From Prorocentrum cordatum (taxonomy: Eukaryota; Sar; Dinophyceae; Prorocentrales; Prorocentraceae), in assembly GCA_963575745.1 (NCBI GenBank), contig CAUYUJ010006324.1, forward strand, positions 146,001 to 210,000: a stretch of DNA of 64,000 nucleotides, read 5' to 3'. Under the pieces are notes generated by a model, which was not told the DNA's origin, ran no database searches, and saw only the letters and a list, made by a program, of their open reading frames with translations. This document shows positions 29,901 through 39,388 of the stretch, one piece after another. Every line of letters begins with the position of its first letter. The stretch's first letter is position 1. Made by a program: the position numbers and the translations under genes.

Positions 29901-30561
29901 GGTCCTCATCCTCCGGGTCGCGCTCGCCGTCGTTGTTGTTTGCCCATCGCCAGCTCGTTCTCGCTCCCTGTCGATCCAGGTGCCGACCTCCGCCTCGCGG
30001 GAAGAGGTTCTTCAGCGTCGTGCTAATCTTCTGGAAGTTGAAGGTCTCGTCTGGCCGTGCTATCACTAGATTGCGCTCGTCATTGTCGAGTCCATTTCTC
30101 TTCAGCGTGTGGTACCCTAGCTCGTTCGCACTGATCTTCGTATCTGGGTCCACTTCCTCGAGGTTGCGCTTCGCCACCTCCATCGCTTTGCAAAACGCCG
30201 CCATCGGCTCTTCGCCCTTCTTCTCGAAGTGAGTCTTGTCGAAGAAGGCGTCGAACGCCTTCGGCAGCTCCCTGAAACTGCTCTTGGCGAAGCGCTGCTC
30301 CTCGAGGAATCGTAGTAGTATCTGGGCGCCGTCCTCCGTCGCGTAGTCCTTGGGATTCGTCTGCTCGATCAGCACGCTTATGGAGTTGTCCGCGCCCAGC
30401 AGGTTCCTGTACAGCTTCGGACCGAGCGCCTGCTTCGACTCCTTGTTCTCGCAGCTCAGCTCTGCCGCCTGAACTGCCCTCTTGTATCTGGTGAAGTCCT
30501 TCAACGTCTCGCCCTTCAGCACCAGTATCTTCGGGTCGACTGCGCTGTTATACTCGGCCAT
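26875..30561 (-). CDS. copia gag, protease, PCT/ENP-motif domain and integrase N-terminus
   Basis: Start is the ATG at 30,559-30,561 (the frame opens earlier but only with TTG); numbering is from it. Gag-like capsid region ~1-190; acidic Tyr/Trp/Asp-rich linker ~205-285; Lys/Gly-rich stretch; CCHC zinc knuckle (Cys344, Cys347, His352, Cys357); aspartic protease with Leu-Val-Asp-Ser-Gly-Ala at ~455-460; a domain at ~680-865 with Pro-Cys-Thr (731-733) and Glu-Asn-Pro (782-784); integrase zinc domain (His1053, His1058, Cys1086, Cys1089); catalytic Asp1116 and Asp1178. About 18 codons later the phase shifts by one base near 26,975, and this frame runs on out of phase to its stop at 26,875. A programmed +1 shift cannot be excluded, but a mutation is as likely. 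Confidence 0.92.
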   Translation of the reverse strand: MAEYNSAVDPKILVLKGETLKDFTRYKRAVQAAELSCENKESKQALGPKLYRNLLGADNSISVLIEQTNPKDYATEDGAQILLRFLEEQRFAKSSFRELPKAFDAFFDKTHFEKKGEEPMAAFCKAMEVAKRNLEEVDPDTKISANELGYHTLKRNGLDNDERNLVIARPDETFNFQKISTTLKNLFPRGGGRHLDRQGARTSWRWANNNDGERDPEDEDQNVEHDGYWVQDDDGYWYEWDEEHGVYAFAEDDDNWDSSDMFYIEDDTDVHLASEDDEYQQALVTLRESRLKMNKIRAARGFFKGRIDGVVDESAAAGGKAAGKGSKGGKGKDGGKGKSKDKRCTNCGRMDHATPDCPTPRPPRPAGKGFKGRGKTSKAPSRPRRLGFWAMTTLVCVMPDMFHQKDAQDPEPATEKFQEPAEHDIMMVKVESDPILPEVPEVDAMISSTIVPATLVDSGASVAVAGRGWLDKIAAELEKYGLRPIIVEASQKFKGLGGARREAKQKWIIPIGIGKKHVLQEYFEIPGDMIGLTSKKNLADWKTNLYLREDGQWADFQELGVYDKELVKLPSGHAGIGIFDYDLESYEAEPLFEKFRINVEKVEPEVFLVAETLQVTKPDFGVQDDADRWVQDATKNGNKGIFKKGTLKRIDKLMKEYAVIFDVLRDNNETFLWELFAKEARFTHVASKGGHANATPSDLSVGVNFNDPRTRSDFLFLIRTFKPWMVSVAFPCTAHTNMQELQRAQGMGDRVDDLIQELRPLIDFSAEVLKIQAQGGRIGIGENPLTSRAWREASIVDLLSWHGNQPPLYETVTLHQCMYELVDNYGDPIRKPTCMMAPNGSCFSGWLERRCDGSHQHADMVGRSTALAQAGAWPDDLGKALVGAGTHELARRTSPKEMGIGNGTARSPSKQIVNAVAKAFKLRKDLIDVRVWTGDEEVPPPRGAVRRLCAMYSSEGALADYSDAYAGDPGFGTIKLVKRFPTDTVIAVYVKEPKVQTSFPATVHIYGSKPKTFAPDDREADTAHRDLQHEGESFGDKPSDITTAQWGALKKLHLNLSHPSAHALKRRLKSYGASQQVLDAVDKLDCGVCEELGRPTTVRNSNLKLSTEFNENVFLDEAEVILADGTRLMVMVILDDASGFRVIIPTTAVRSITGEESLRCFSQGWLSWAGPPKVLYYDAAKGHITKRFAEIGEKAGPSRGAPAQGSSGARDRLLQGPLPAPEPRRAAH
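27970..28527 (-). other. Domain with PCT and ENP motifs within the copia polyprotein
   Basis: About 186 residues between protease and integrase. Visible order: Asn-Asp-Pro-Arg-Thr, hydrophobic strand, Ala-Phe-Pro-Cys-Thr, helix, Gly-Gly-Arg-Ile-Gly-Ile-Gly-Glu-Asn-Pro, Ser-Arg-Ala-Trp, His-Gln-Cys-Met-Tyr, Arg-Lys-Pro-Thr. A Pro-Cys loop followed by a Glu-Asn pair recalls motifs IV and VI of cytosine-C5 methyltransferases. As I recall, related Pro-Pro-Cys-Thr...His-Glu-His-Pro domains occur in polyproteins of other algal retroelements. No AdoMet-binding FxGxG is obvious, so activity is unproven. Confidence 0.45.
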
Positions 30562-30639
30562 GTCGTACGTAGTCTCCGTGTTCGTACTCGCTGGGATGGC
30601 TAATCCCGATGTCCTCTGTGTCTGGAGCAGTGGGGCCAA

Positions 30640-30657
30640 CCACTCGCTCCGCTACCA
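30640..30657 (-). promoter_or_regulatory. tRNA primer-binding site
   Basis: Minus strand reads TGGTAGCGGAGCGAGTGG, one base inside the 5' LTR. TGGTA is the complement of the ...UACCA tail of initiator tRNA-Met, the usual copia primer (plant copies read TGGTATCAGAGC). Confidence 0.75.
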
Positions 30658-30658
30658 A

Positions 30659-30900
30659 CCTCGTTCTGGCTGGAGCTCTCCCTCGCTCGATCCTCCGTGT
30701 CGGCGAGGTTAGTCCCAGCTCGAACTCTGTTCGCTCTGCCGAAACCTCGATGGCTCCTCTACCTCGCTGCTGCTGCTGTGGGGGAGGGAAGCCGCCTTTA
30801 TTGCTCGAGCCCAAGCGCCGGCGCTGCATACACGCATGTTAGTTACTTGCAACATCCTAGACTCCCAGGGCAAGTCCTCCAGGAATCTTCAGAAATCACA
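30659..30900 (-). repeat. 5' LTR (242 bp)
   Basis: Identical to the 3' LTR except for two substitutions and a missing CTG-type unit. It would hold promoter and transcription start. AATAAA on the minus strand lies at 30,797-30,802. I see no clear TATA box. Confidence 0.93.
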
Positions 30901-30905
30901 GGGCA
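30901..30905. repeat. 5-bp target duplication, right
   Basis: GGGCA, matching 22,268-22,272. Confidence 0.9.
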
Positions 30906-31095
30906 CAAAACGTGTAAGGGCGGTGCCGGATTGGGCGCGGGTGCACCATGCGGACGCTGCCGCTGGGGCCTCTATTGGGCCACGAAGCGTGTGAGGGGTT
31001 TGCCGAAATGAGCGGCGCGGACGCATGTGGACGGTGTCACTGGGGCCTTGGTTGGAGCTCTCTATGGTGCCACGAAACGTGTGAAGGTGTGCGGA
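30906..31095. repeat. 90-bp satellite, block 2c
   Basis: Two diverged units that continue the array interrupted by the LTR element (CACGAAGCGTGTGAGGGGTTTGCCGAAA and CACGAAACGTGTGAAGG). Confidence 0.8.
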
Positions 31096-31099
31096 ACTT

Positions 31100-31560
31100 G
31101 GTGACGATGATGGTGATGATGACAGCGATCATGATGACGGCGATGGTGATGGTGATGGTGATGGTGATGGTGATGGTGATGGTGATGGTGATGGTGATGG
31201 TGATGGTGATGGTGATGATGATGATGATGATGGTGATGGTGATGGTGATGGTAATGGTGATGGTGATGGTGATGGTGATGGTGATGGTGATGGTGATGGT
31301 GATGATGGTGATGATGATGATGATGCTGAGGATGCGAATGATGATGATGCTGGTGATGATGATGATGCTGCTGGTGATGATTCTTATGGTGATGCTGATG
31401 TTGATGGTGGTGATGCTGATGATGATGATGAGGAGGAGGAGGAGGGTGAGCATGAGGATGAGGATGAGGAGGAGGAGGAGGATTACGATGTTGACGGTGA
31501 TGTGATGACAATGATGCTGATGATTATGCTGATGATGATGGAGGAGGGAGGAGCGGGAGG
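31100..31560. repeat. (GGTGAT)n / GAT-rich microsatellite
   Basis: GGTGAT hexamers dominate 31,135-31,310, then GATGATGCT and GAGGAG variants. Long Met-Val and His-His frames are artefacts. Confidence 0.95.
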
Positions 31561-31579
31561 AGGAGACGGGACAGAGGGA

Positions 31580-31628
31580 TGCGGGGCGCTGTCTCTTCAA
31601 AATGAGGACCCAATACCACAGGATGGTT
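31580..31628. repeat. Conserved terminal motif, copy 3
   Basis: GGGGCGCTGTCTCTTCAAAATG, then AGGACCCAATACCACAGGATGG, again placed after 90-bp units and a microsatellite. Confidence 0.7.
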
Positions 31629-31659
31629 AGGAAAAAAGGTTGGCATCTCATGGCCATTG

Positions 31660-31830
31660 TTTGAAAGTCCATTTCAAGCCCTCTTGGGCTCTTGGCACGT
31701 CTTGGAAGCGTCTTGGGCCGTCTGGAGGCCATCTTGGGCGTCCTGCAGGGATCGTTCGGCGACTCGGGGGCCTCTTGGACCGTCTTGGGAACCTCCTGAT
31801 GACCTCTTGGCCCGTTTCGTGACCACGTCT
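31660..31830. repeat. CTTGGGCCGTC array fragment
   Basis: Short array of the GGCCTCTTGG/GGCCGTCTTGG family immediately after the terminal motif. Confidence 0.75.
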
Positions 31831-33335
31831 TGGCTCCGGAGAAGTCATGCGGGACAGCTCAGAAGCGCCAGGAGCGCCCAGAAATATTCCCAAGAGCCAC
31901 TGGAACTCAGGGCTTTGGGTGCCTTCAAGAGTCCTCAGGACTGAGGGCGCAGGACCCTAAGGGACCTGAGGACACTCCAACTCGTACCTCGAGGCATGGT
32001 GGCGGATATGTAGGCGCGCAGTAGAATGCGCAGATCGCTGCGAGCGAGCGCACGTAGGAACGCTTAGCGCGTGTTTCAGAATCTCCGCAGGACCTTCTGC
32101 CCTCCACTCTCTGCTCGTCCAAGCAGCACTTCAGAGTTGGAGTCGAGCTGGTCAGAGTGAGTCATGCCGCGAGAGTCTGGTGGAATCGAGTTAGTCAGCT
32201 TCAGGCCGAGAGGCGGCGGAAGCCAGGACGCGGCATGCGTCCGTTCGCTGCGAGCGAGCGCCAGTCGGAGAAAAATCGGGGGGCTGCTTCGATTCCGTGG
32301 CGCTGCAGGGTCCACGGCGGGCCAGGCCCGAATGCGTATTTGCTCGGCAGGGTCGAAGGGTGCATGTATCGCCACGCTTCCGGAGCGCGTCTCTTGAGAC
32401 GCGTGCGAGGCTATCCTGGCAGGGCCCAACGTGAGAGAGGTCAAGTTCCAAGCAGGAACGCCGCAAGCTCTCTCGCGCATTCCCGCCCGCCGTCCCACCA
32501 CATCAGCAGGTTACCAGACTCAACATGGGCAGCGATCGCCGTCCGATGAGGAGCCGCTGGGGATCAATACCGACGCCAGGTGCGCCACGCGTACCAGGTG
32601 CCCAAGCGTGTCCTGCGCGCCTTGTGTGCCAGATGTCTCACGTGCGCCAACCCTGAGATCCAGTCGTTGCAGTCTTTTCGCGCTGGGCGCCGTCGCCCGG
32701 TTTCGGGGCCCAGGGCCATTGCAGATCGATCTGGCCTGAGAGGTGCAGCGGGAAGGTTGGGTCCAGGGCTCTGGCCGTGACCTTTCGCCATGTTGCATCT
32801 GTTCACAACGTGCGATCTCGAGGTAGTGTATTGTATGCCACATGCTATGGGAGTGCCACGTGCGCGCCGCGCGCAGAGTGCACCACGTGGCGCGCGCAGG
32901 GTGCTCTGCGTGCGCCAGCGAAAGCGTCAGCACACGTATGGGCAGCCCGTCGGCCCCCCAGCCATCAGTTCCAGAGAACAGTGCAGAGCAGCGGCGGGTT
33001 GACCAGCATGGCGCGTGCAGTCTGCGTGACCAGCGTGGCGCCTTGGTTTTCGACAGCGGTTGTGGACCAGCGCACAGCGCGAAAAAAAGGATCACTCTAA
33101 CTGCTCTTGGCAAAACCACATGCGAAGTGATGACGGGGCCCTTGTGCCCGCATTTGGTCCCGTCTTTGCCGCAGCGTGCTCGTTGCATTGCCTTTTGACA
33201 CGGACGGAGGGGTTGGGGGGGGAGCATGCGTCTGGCCAGTCGAACGTAGGGCGGGGAGGGGGTGCGTTTCCTCAAAAGTAGCAGCGTTGAACCCGTCCCC
33301 TGAAGGGCAAGAGTGGGGCTGGAAGAGCTGTTTTT
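31831..33335. other. GC-rich low-copy sequence, no recognised gene
   Basis: Frames up to 250 codons occur on the minus strand (32,520-33,275) but have no motif and overlap equally long plus frames, as expected at this GC level. CTGCGAGCGAGCGC appears at 32,037 and 32,248. CACGTG with flanking GCGCGC occurs twice near 32,857-32,895. Confidence 0.4.
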
Positions 33336-33339
33336 TCAA

Positions 33340-33640
33340 ACCCCCTGCGGCCCGAATGGGCTTGCCCACATACGACCATCGGGCCATGTCGGCGCACCCA
33401 TCGCACGTCTCGCGTCCTACAGGGACCCTCAACTACGGCCCTACTGGGCGCGCCCGCATACGATTACCAGCCAATGTGGGCGAGCCCTTCGTACATTCCG
33501 TGTTCCATATGGTGTACAATGGAGGAGGTCCCGATGAGGGCGGTTGTTTTGTAGGCTCCGAGAACGGCCTCAGTGAGGGCTGGCCCATACGACTATTGGT
33601 GTATGTTGGGCGCACTTCTCACACCGTCGCCCCATGGAAG
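33340..33640. repeat. 90-bp satellite family, reverse orientation
   Basis: About three strongly diverged units readable as the reverse complement of the 90-bp satellite (CACCCATCGCACGTCTCGCG, GGGCGCGCCCGCATACGATTACCAGCC). Confidence 0.55.
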
Positions 33641-33699
33641 CCCCAACCAGACCCCCAGTACAAGCGGGCGGCCGCACCGGACGTTCCAAGAGTCCCAAA

Positions 33700-34305
33700 A
33701 AGTCGACGACATGGCGGGGGGGCTCAAGAGCCCCAAGCGACTTCTCGTGGCATGAAGCCCAAGGATATGACGGCCGCTCGACGGGCCCCAAGCGATCAGT
33801 TGCCTCCTATCATAGTGCTCGAGGAGTTGGGGGAGTTGAGCTCATGGCAGTATCCCTCAACAAGATGCTCGTAAATTTGGCTGTCGCTGTATGAGCCCCA
33901 AGCAGCATAGAGCGCAAGGAACCGGCATGCGGCTCGGGAGCCCCAGCTCGTAGCCCTCGCCATTCAATTCGAGGATTTGACGAGCGTTCCGAGACCCTCG
34001 AGCAGTATCCCCCAGCATGAAGTTAGGAGAATGTGGCGGGCGTTCCAAGAACCCCAGCCGATATCCGTTTGGAATCAAGCTCGAAGATTTGGCGGGCGCT
34101 CTAACAGTTTCCTGCGATATCCTCCAGCATACAACGAGAGGACGTGGTGGACGTTTCAAGAGCCCAAACCGGTATCTCCTGGCTTGAAGCTCGAGGGGTT
34201 GGCGGGCGTTGCAAGAGCCCCCGCCGATCCCCGCAAGCATGAAGGAGCTCGACAGTTTGGTGGACACTCTGAGAGACCTGGCTGATATCTCCTGGCAGAG
34301 GGTTC
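33700..34305. repeat. 56-bp satellite
   Basis: About ten diverged tandem units with TTGGCGGGCGTTCCAAGAGCCCCAGCCGATATCTCCTGGCATGAAGCTCGAGG as rough consensus. GGxGGxCG landmarks at 34,035, 34,091, 34,146, 34,201 and 34,259 give 55-58 bp spacing. Confidence 0.85.
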
Positions 34306-34535
34306 CAGGATGCATGAACACATCGCTCTATCTTGCACATCCCCATGTTCGATGTTCGACAGTGTAAATGAAGGGCTTCATGCCATCAGCATGGCGCATT
34401 GGTTTACCGAAAGCGCTTACGGTTTCTGAGGGAAGAACAAATGAACATGTTGGTTGGATTCTGGGCTGATTTGTTTCTACGTGCGGGATGTCCGCCAGGA
34501 AAAGGATCGCCGCCATCTGTGAAATAACACGGAGG
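34306..34535. other. Sequence without recognised feature
   Basis: Moderate-GC low-copy sequence between the 56-bp satellite and a CTTGG array. Confidence 0.4.
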
Positions 34536-34539
34536 CCTC

Positions 34540-35190
34540 CCAGACCATCGCCGAGTCCCCTGGGAGCCCTCGTGGGAAGGCTCCTGAGCCGTCTTGAGGG
34601 CCTCTGGGCGCATCCTGGGGCCAGCCTGGGCCGTCCTGAAGGCGACCTCTGGCGCCTCTTGGTATGCTTTTGGGGCTTTCGGAAAGCCGAAAGGGCGAGA
34701 ACGCTAACAACCCCTGAGGAGGAGGAGGAGGAGCAGGAGGAGGAGGAGGATGTTTGCCTCTGGAGGCCCTCTTGGAGCCCTCTTCGGGCGTCTTCGAGGC
34801 TGTCTGAGCCGCCGTGGAAGCCAGTTCAGAGCATCTCGGGCACCCTGGAAGGCCTCCGTGAATCCTTTCGGAGGCGTCTTGTGCCCTCCCTCAGGGAGTT
34901 TGGCCGTCCTGGGCCGTCTTGTGTCTTCTCGGAGGCCCAAACAGGCAAGAACTTCCACAATCTGTTGTTTTACAAATCTTGATCTTCGGAATCTCAGTGA
35001 TTCAGGCCTCTTGTGGGCAAAGGCTTGCTGAGCCCTAGTGGAGCTTCTCGAGGGCATCTTTGGCTGTCTTGAGTCTCTCTTGAAGAAACTTGGGAGTAGA
35101 CTGTGTCGTCTTGAAGCCATCTTGGCCCGGCCCTCTTAGGCCGTCTCTCCTTAAGCGTCTTGGTGTTGTTCTTGCGCTTTTGAGGCCCAA
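34540..35190. repeat. CTTGGGGCC arrays with A-rich cores and a GGA tract
   Basis: Array (34,545-34,675), A-rich core (34,676-34,712, CGGAAAGCCGAAAGGGCGAGAACGC), GGA tract (34,719-34,752), array (34,760-34,930), second A-rich core (34,935-34,960), then a diverged array to about 35,190. It is a rearranged relative of the composite elements at 7,300 and 19,258. Confidence 0.7.
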
Positions 35191-35194
35191 GTAG

Positions 35195-36055
35195 AGGTCG
35201 CCACGTGAGGTTCCTCGGTGGCACAACGATGGTGTGACGGATGTGGTTGGGTGCCAGTGGGGGTTACAGGGAATTCTTGACGCTTCGCGTATCCCCACCA
35301 GCCTGGCTTCTCGACCACCACCTGCGGGTGGTTCAGGTAAGGCACACTCCTGCACAAGTGGTTTATCATTTGGCAGGCCCGGCCTTTCCACGACGTGCCC
35401 GTTCCTCTATACGGCGCCGTCGCCCTGGAGGACGGCTTCCTGTACAAGTGGTGCATCCTTTGGCAGGTCCGTGCCTCTTCTTGGCAGGCGTTTCCCGGTT
35501 CCCGGCGTTGCCAGCGACATCTGCTTCTTCCTTTGGTAGAGGTTCACGCTCGCGGACGCCATCGACGTCTTGCCCTTCTGCGATGATCAGGTGGTGCACT
35601 CCTGCCCGCAGTTCCCCCCTGGCGAGGCTCTGAGCACTGGTGGTTGTGACGTGGCCCCCACGCGACGTTTATCCCTGTCTTCGGTGGTGGTGGTTGCCAC
35701 TCGGGATTCACGACTTGTCCACCAAGGATTGGGTCAGTGACGGCCTGCCTTCGAGCACCTGGTGTTCCGTGAGTGAGGTTTCTTTCTTTTCCTCCCCTCG
35801 TCCCTCTCAGCGCCCGGCTTCATGGTGTTGGCGCCACGTGCGTCGCCACGTGCGGCTGGCTCGCGACAGGCGCTCTGCCTCTCTTAGGCTTGTTGCCTCC
35901 GTCTGCCCGTTTTCCCCAATTTGTTCTGCATGTTGCATGTGCGGTCGGCTGTCGACAGTGACAGCTGGGTTCGCAAATTATCTGGCTTTGTGCCCCAGTC
36001 AGCCCGATTGACACGCCCTCTGGACTCTTCCTTGCGGGCTGCAGATCAAAAAAAT
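35195..36055. other. Low-copy sequence with a small tandem duplication
   Basis: ACAAGTGGTxxATCxTTTGGCAGGxCCG occurs at about 35,356 and again about 96 bp later. No gene recognised; frames up to 130 codons lack motifs. Confidence 0.4.
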
Positions 36056-36057
36056 AC

Positions 36058-36200
36058 CCCCGCCAGCCCATCCAGAAACGATGCCCAGGCGAATGGAGGT
36101 GATCAGGGAAGTGAGGGAGCATACAGAGTAGCACACGGCCGGGGAACCCGTCTTACCGAAGACGGCGAGGATGGAGGAGGAATCGGAGAAGGATGAGGAG
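36058..36200. repeat. Dispersed repeat, copy 2 (paralogue at 10,660)
   Basis: CCAGCCCATCCAGAAACGATGCCCAGGCGA through GATGGAGGAGGAATCGGAG in the same order as at 10,660-10,795, again running into a GGA tract. Confidence 0.65.
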
Positions 36201-36325
36201 GAGGAGGAGGAGGAGGAACTGAAGGAGGAGGGGGGGGGCGGGAGGAGGGAGGAGGGAGGAGGAGGAATAGGCGGATGAGGAGGAGGAGGAGCAGCAAGAG
36301 GAGCAGGAGGAGGAGGAGAAGGGCG
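36172..36325. repeat. (GGA)n tract
   Basis: Imperfect GGA/GGG repeat. Confidence 0.9.
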
Positions 36326-36334
36326 AGCAAAATG

Positions 36335-36485
36335 GCCAGAGGTTTCTTGGATGCCTCTCGGAGTCTCTTCGGATGTCTCTTGGGAGCGTCCTGAAGGCCT
36401 CTTAGGGCGTCTTGGGGGCGTCTTGGCGGCCCCGGAGGCCTCTTGAAGCGTCTCGGGTGCCTCGGGGAGCATCCTGAGGCCTCTT
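36335..36485. repeat. CTTGGGGCC array fragment
   Basis: Short array with GGCCTCTTAGGGCGTCTTGGGGGCGTCTTGG. Confidence 0.75.
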
Positions 36486-36884
36486 AGAATTGAGGGAGGA
36501 TAGGGGTCATCTGGTGCGTTTTTTTTGTGTGAGAATAGAGCGATTGAGCTATGGGTGGTCGGCAGATCTGGCGTGGCCCACCGGGGGTGGGGGGGCGGGG
36601 CAGTGACATGATGCTCACACGTCGTCTTATATCACACGCGCTTCGCACTTCTATTGCATCTTTGCCTGGGAGGCTGACGCCACGTCCGCTGACCCTCGGA
36701 GACCTGTCGGTCTCCCATCCCCCTGCGAGTGGGACTTGCTCGGGAGCTTGAAGCCCCGCAGCCCCTGTCATTGAATAAATACATTGCGTTCTATGGTTGT
36801 AGCAGCCGCAGTGCGGTCGCCATTGCCAATTCAGTTGTCCCGATCAGTCAACATGCAATCTCGTCGCGAAGTTTGCTCGTGGCT
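36486..36884. other. Sequence without recognised feature
   Basis: Low-copy sequence; short frames only. Confidence 0.4.
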
Positions 36885-37215
36885 GTCGAGGAGGATCGAG
36901 TATTCTCGAGGCGGTTAGAGGGTTAAGGAGGACCGAAGAAGACAAGGGATCGCGGAGAGGCGAGGAGCCAGGAAGTTCGAGAATAGGGGAGGATCAGGAG
37001 CCGGGGAAGATCAAGAGTTATCGAGGAGGATTGAGGGTTGATGAAGATTTGCGATGATCGAGGAAGATCGGGGATCGCCGAGGATCGAGGAGCGATGAGG
37101 ACCGACGACCGAGAAAGGCCGAGGAAGATCGGGGATCGAGGAGGGTCGAGTAGCGAGGATAAGCGATGAGGATCGAGGATCGAGGATGACCGATGATGAA
37201 GAGGGATAGGAGGAT
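36885..37215. repeat. GGATCGAGGA minisatellite
   Basis: Degenerate 8-12-nt units (GATCGAGGA, GATCGGGGATCG) over about 330 bp, rich in GATC. Confidence 0.85.
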
Positions 37216-37344
37216 CAACACAAGTCCCCTCATCGGGGGTCGGCTTCCAGTTTCCTGAAAAGCCCGCCCCCTCCCCTCGGCGGAAGCGATTGTTCAGGGA
37301 ACTCGCAAAGGACGTCTTCCCTCCTTCACCAGCAAGGCACCCTT

Positions 37345-37428
37345 GTTCTCCGCCTCTTCCTCCTCCTCCTCCCCCTCCTCCTCCTCCTCCTCCTCCTCCT
37401 CCTCCTCCTCCTCCCCCTCCTCCTCCTG
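37345..37428. repeat. (TCC)n tract
   Basis: TCC repeat with C-runs. Confidence 0.95.
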
Positions 37429-38020
37429 GTTACGGGTTCCTGGTGGCAAGAGGTCCCTTCGGGTGCTGCCCTCCCCCCCCCTCCCCCCCCCCAGGCCCGG
37501 TCGGCCCTGGCGGGTTTCTCCAACGAACAGCCAAGCGACTCCTGGAGCGATCGTTTCACGAATCGCCGGCTGGAGGTAGCTATTGCTCATTTCTAGCTAT
37601 TCGAAAGTTCTTTGATTTTTTGGGGGCCAAGATCCTTAATTCTTCTATCCTGGGCCTCTTCCTGGCCGCTAGGGGGACAGGAACAGTTCGAAACGAGCTC
37701 AATTAGAAGTGAGCACGATTAGAAATGAACGACGTGTAGACAGCAAGAAGCAAAGGTCAGCAGACGGCAGCAGACCGATCAGAACCTCGAATGGAGAGGA
37801 AGGATAGGACTTGGCGGCGGCTGCAGCGGGCCAATCTCGCCAGAGTGGAAGGCGCAAAGGCTTCTCCCCCTGCTCATAGGAACCCCTCACAGGCGTCCCC
37901 AGACCAACGTCGGGAACCCTCACCTGCGAGCAGGCAGAGGTTCCCAGAACGTTGGCCTGGGGGCCTCCTGGGGGGGGTCCACCGAGCGTGGGGGAGGTTT
38001 GAACCTTCCGCGGCGGTGGC
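37429..38020. other. Sequence without recognised gene
   Basis: C-rich start, then low-copy sequence. Short duplication CGAxxxGAGCxCxATTAGAA at about 37,690-37,715. Confidence 0.4.
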
Positions 38021-38024
38021 CTTT

Positions 38025-38195
38025 CCCGCGACGCTTCTCGCAGCTGTACGTCTTGAGACAGCTTTGCGTCTTGAGACAGCTGTGCGTCTTGAGCTGCTCC
38101 TGTTGCGACGCTTCTCGCAGCTGTGCGTCTTGAGACATATGTGCGTCTTGAGACATATGCTACTGTTGTTGCTGATTCTGTTGCGACGCTTCTGA
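38025..38195. repeat. ~18-bp minisatellite
   Basis: About eight units around CAGCTGTGCGTCTTGAGA, with GTTGCGACGCTTCTCG interruptions. Confidence 0.85.
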
Positions 38196-38196
38196 T

Positions 38197-38325
38197 GTCC
38201 TCCTCCGTCTCCTCCTCCTCCTCCTCCTCCTCCTCTTCCTCCTCCTCCTCCTCTCCTCCTCCTCCTCCTCCTCCTCCTCCTCCTCCTCCTCCTCCTCCTC
38301 CTCCGTCTCGTCCTCCTCCTCCTTG
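38197..38325. repeat. (TCC)n tract
   Basis: TCC repeat of about 125 nt. Confidence 0.95.
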
Positions 38326-38930
38326 TCCTCTTTCTGCTGCAGTTCCTTTTCGTAAATCTGAGTGTTCCCTCCGATCTCCCCATCCTGAGGGGGCCGAGGG
38401 GCCACACCCTAGCAGTCCCAAGTTCCGTTGGAAGGTTCCCCGCTGAGGGCGACTTGTCAGGAAAGTTGAATCCGTTGTATCGGCGCCCTCCGAGCATCGT
38501 CCTCATCGCCGTCAACGTCCAATTCTCGCCCATCCCTCTTCCCTCCTCCCTAACCCAGCCTCACTCCTCTTATCCCAGCCTCTCCCTCCTCCCGGACAGT
38601 CGGCCCCACTGCCAAGCCATGGACTGGCAGCCAGCCCAACTTTCACATGCACAGCTTAGCTGCGCCCGCTCGGGCATCTTAGACAGTCGTGCTCCGCTTT
38701 CAGGAGGGGGGAGTGCGACCAGCTCCGCGGTTGCGCTGATTTTTGCCCACTACCCAGCGCAGGCGAAGCATAGGGGGGGGGGGCAGAACTGCACCGCGAG
38801 AGCGGGGTTCCACTGACCGCACTCTTGACCTGACGGTGGGATCTGACTGTCGCGGAGGGCTAGACACGTTTGGGCATACTTCGCCCCTCAGCTCTGATAT
38901 CTGAGGCGTTCCAAAAAGGTTCTTGCCTTC
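38326..38930. other. Sequence without recognised gene
   Basis: C-rich and low-copy. Frames up to 120 codons (38,454-38,816, +) lack motifs. Confidence 0.4.
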
Positions 38931-39058
38931 GAGGGTCGAAGGAGCTGTCATTTCTTCCTCGGCGGAGGGGCGGCGGAAGGTCGGCGGAGGTAAAACGAGG
39001 CCGCCTCCGCTGGCGGAGGCTGGCGGAAGGTTGGCGGAAGGCGGCGGAAGTAAAGGAT
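38931..39058. repeat. GGCGGAGG minisatellite
   Basis: Short units around GGCGGAAGGTTGGCGGAGG, about 330 bp before the sialyltransferase-like gene. Confidence 0.8.
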
Positions 39059-39388
39059 GCGCCCCCAAGAAATGACAACGTTTTTAGGTTCAGGGTTTCC
39101 GAAATCGCCCATCTGGAGGTCGGAGGATGGAGAGAGAGGAGGGGGAGTATCTCACACGCCGAGCACCCCAACGGGTCGGTGAATTGGCTTGAGCTTTTCA
39201 GGCCAGCAGCTGGCAAATCCCAAATGCGGAAGCCACGCTTCAGGAGGCAGCTCGACATCGGTTCTCAACCGCCACATCCGCCAGCCTCGGCGCGCTTTGT
39301 GGATGGCTAGCTGCACTGCCACTGCCTCTGGAAACCTGCTGCCATCTGGGGCTCAGGGAGATACCAGGCACAGCCGGCGCGCCGCTGC

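Larger units (their letters stand above)
22273..30900 (-). mobile_element. Full-length Ty1/copia-type LTR retrotransposon
   Basis: An 8.6 kb element with two LTRs, 5-bp target duplication, tRNA primer site, gag, protease, integrase, reverse transcriptase and RNase H in copia order (integrase before reverse transcriptase). Two frameshifts (about 26,975 and 25,044-25,053) and one in-frame TAG (23,959-23,961) break the polyprotein. The LTRs differ by only two substitutions and one 3-bp CTG indel, so insertion was recent and the breaks are very young, are sequence errors, are recoding sites, or the copy was moved in trans. Unusual additions are a PCT/ENP-motif domain before integrase and a 3' reading frame after RNase H with a second HHCC motif. 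Confidence 0.95.

Noticed and set aside
31100-31560. 185-codon Met-Val and 149-codon His-rich frames
   Set aside because: Pure products of the GGTGAT microsatellite.
32520-33275. 251-codon minus-strand frame
   Set aside because: No motif, overlapping plus frames of similar length, and high GC make chance the better explanation.
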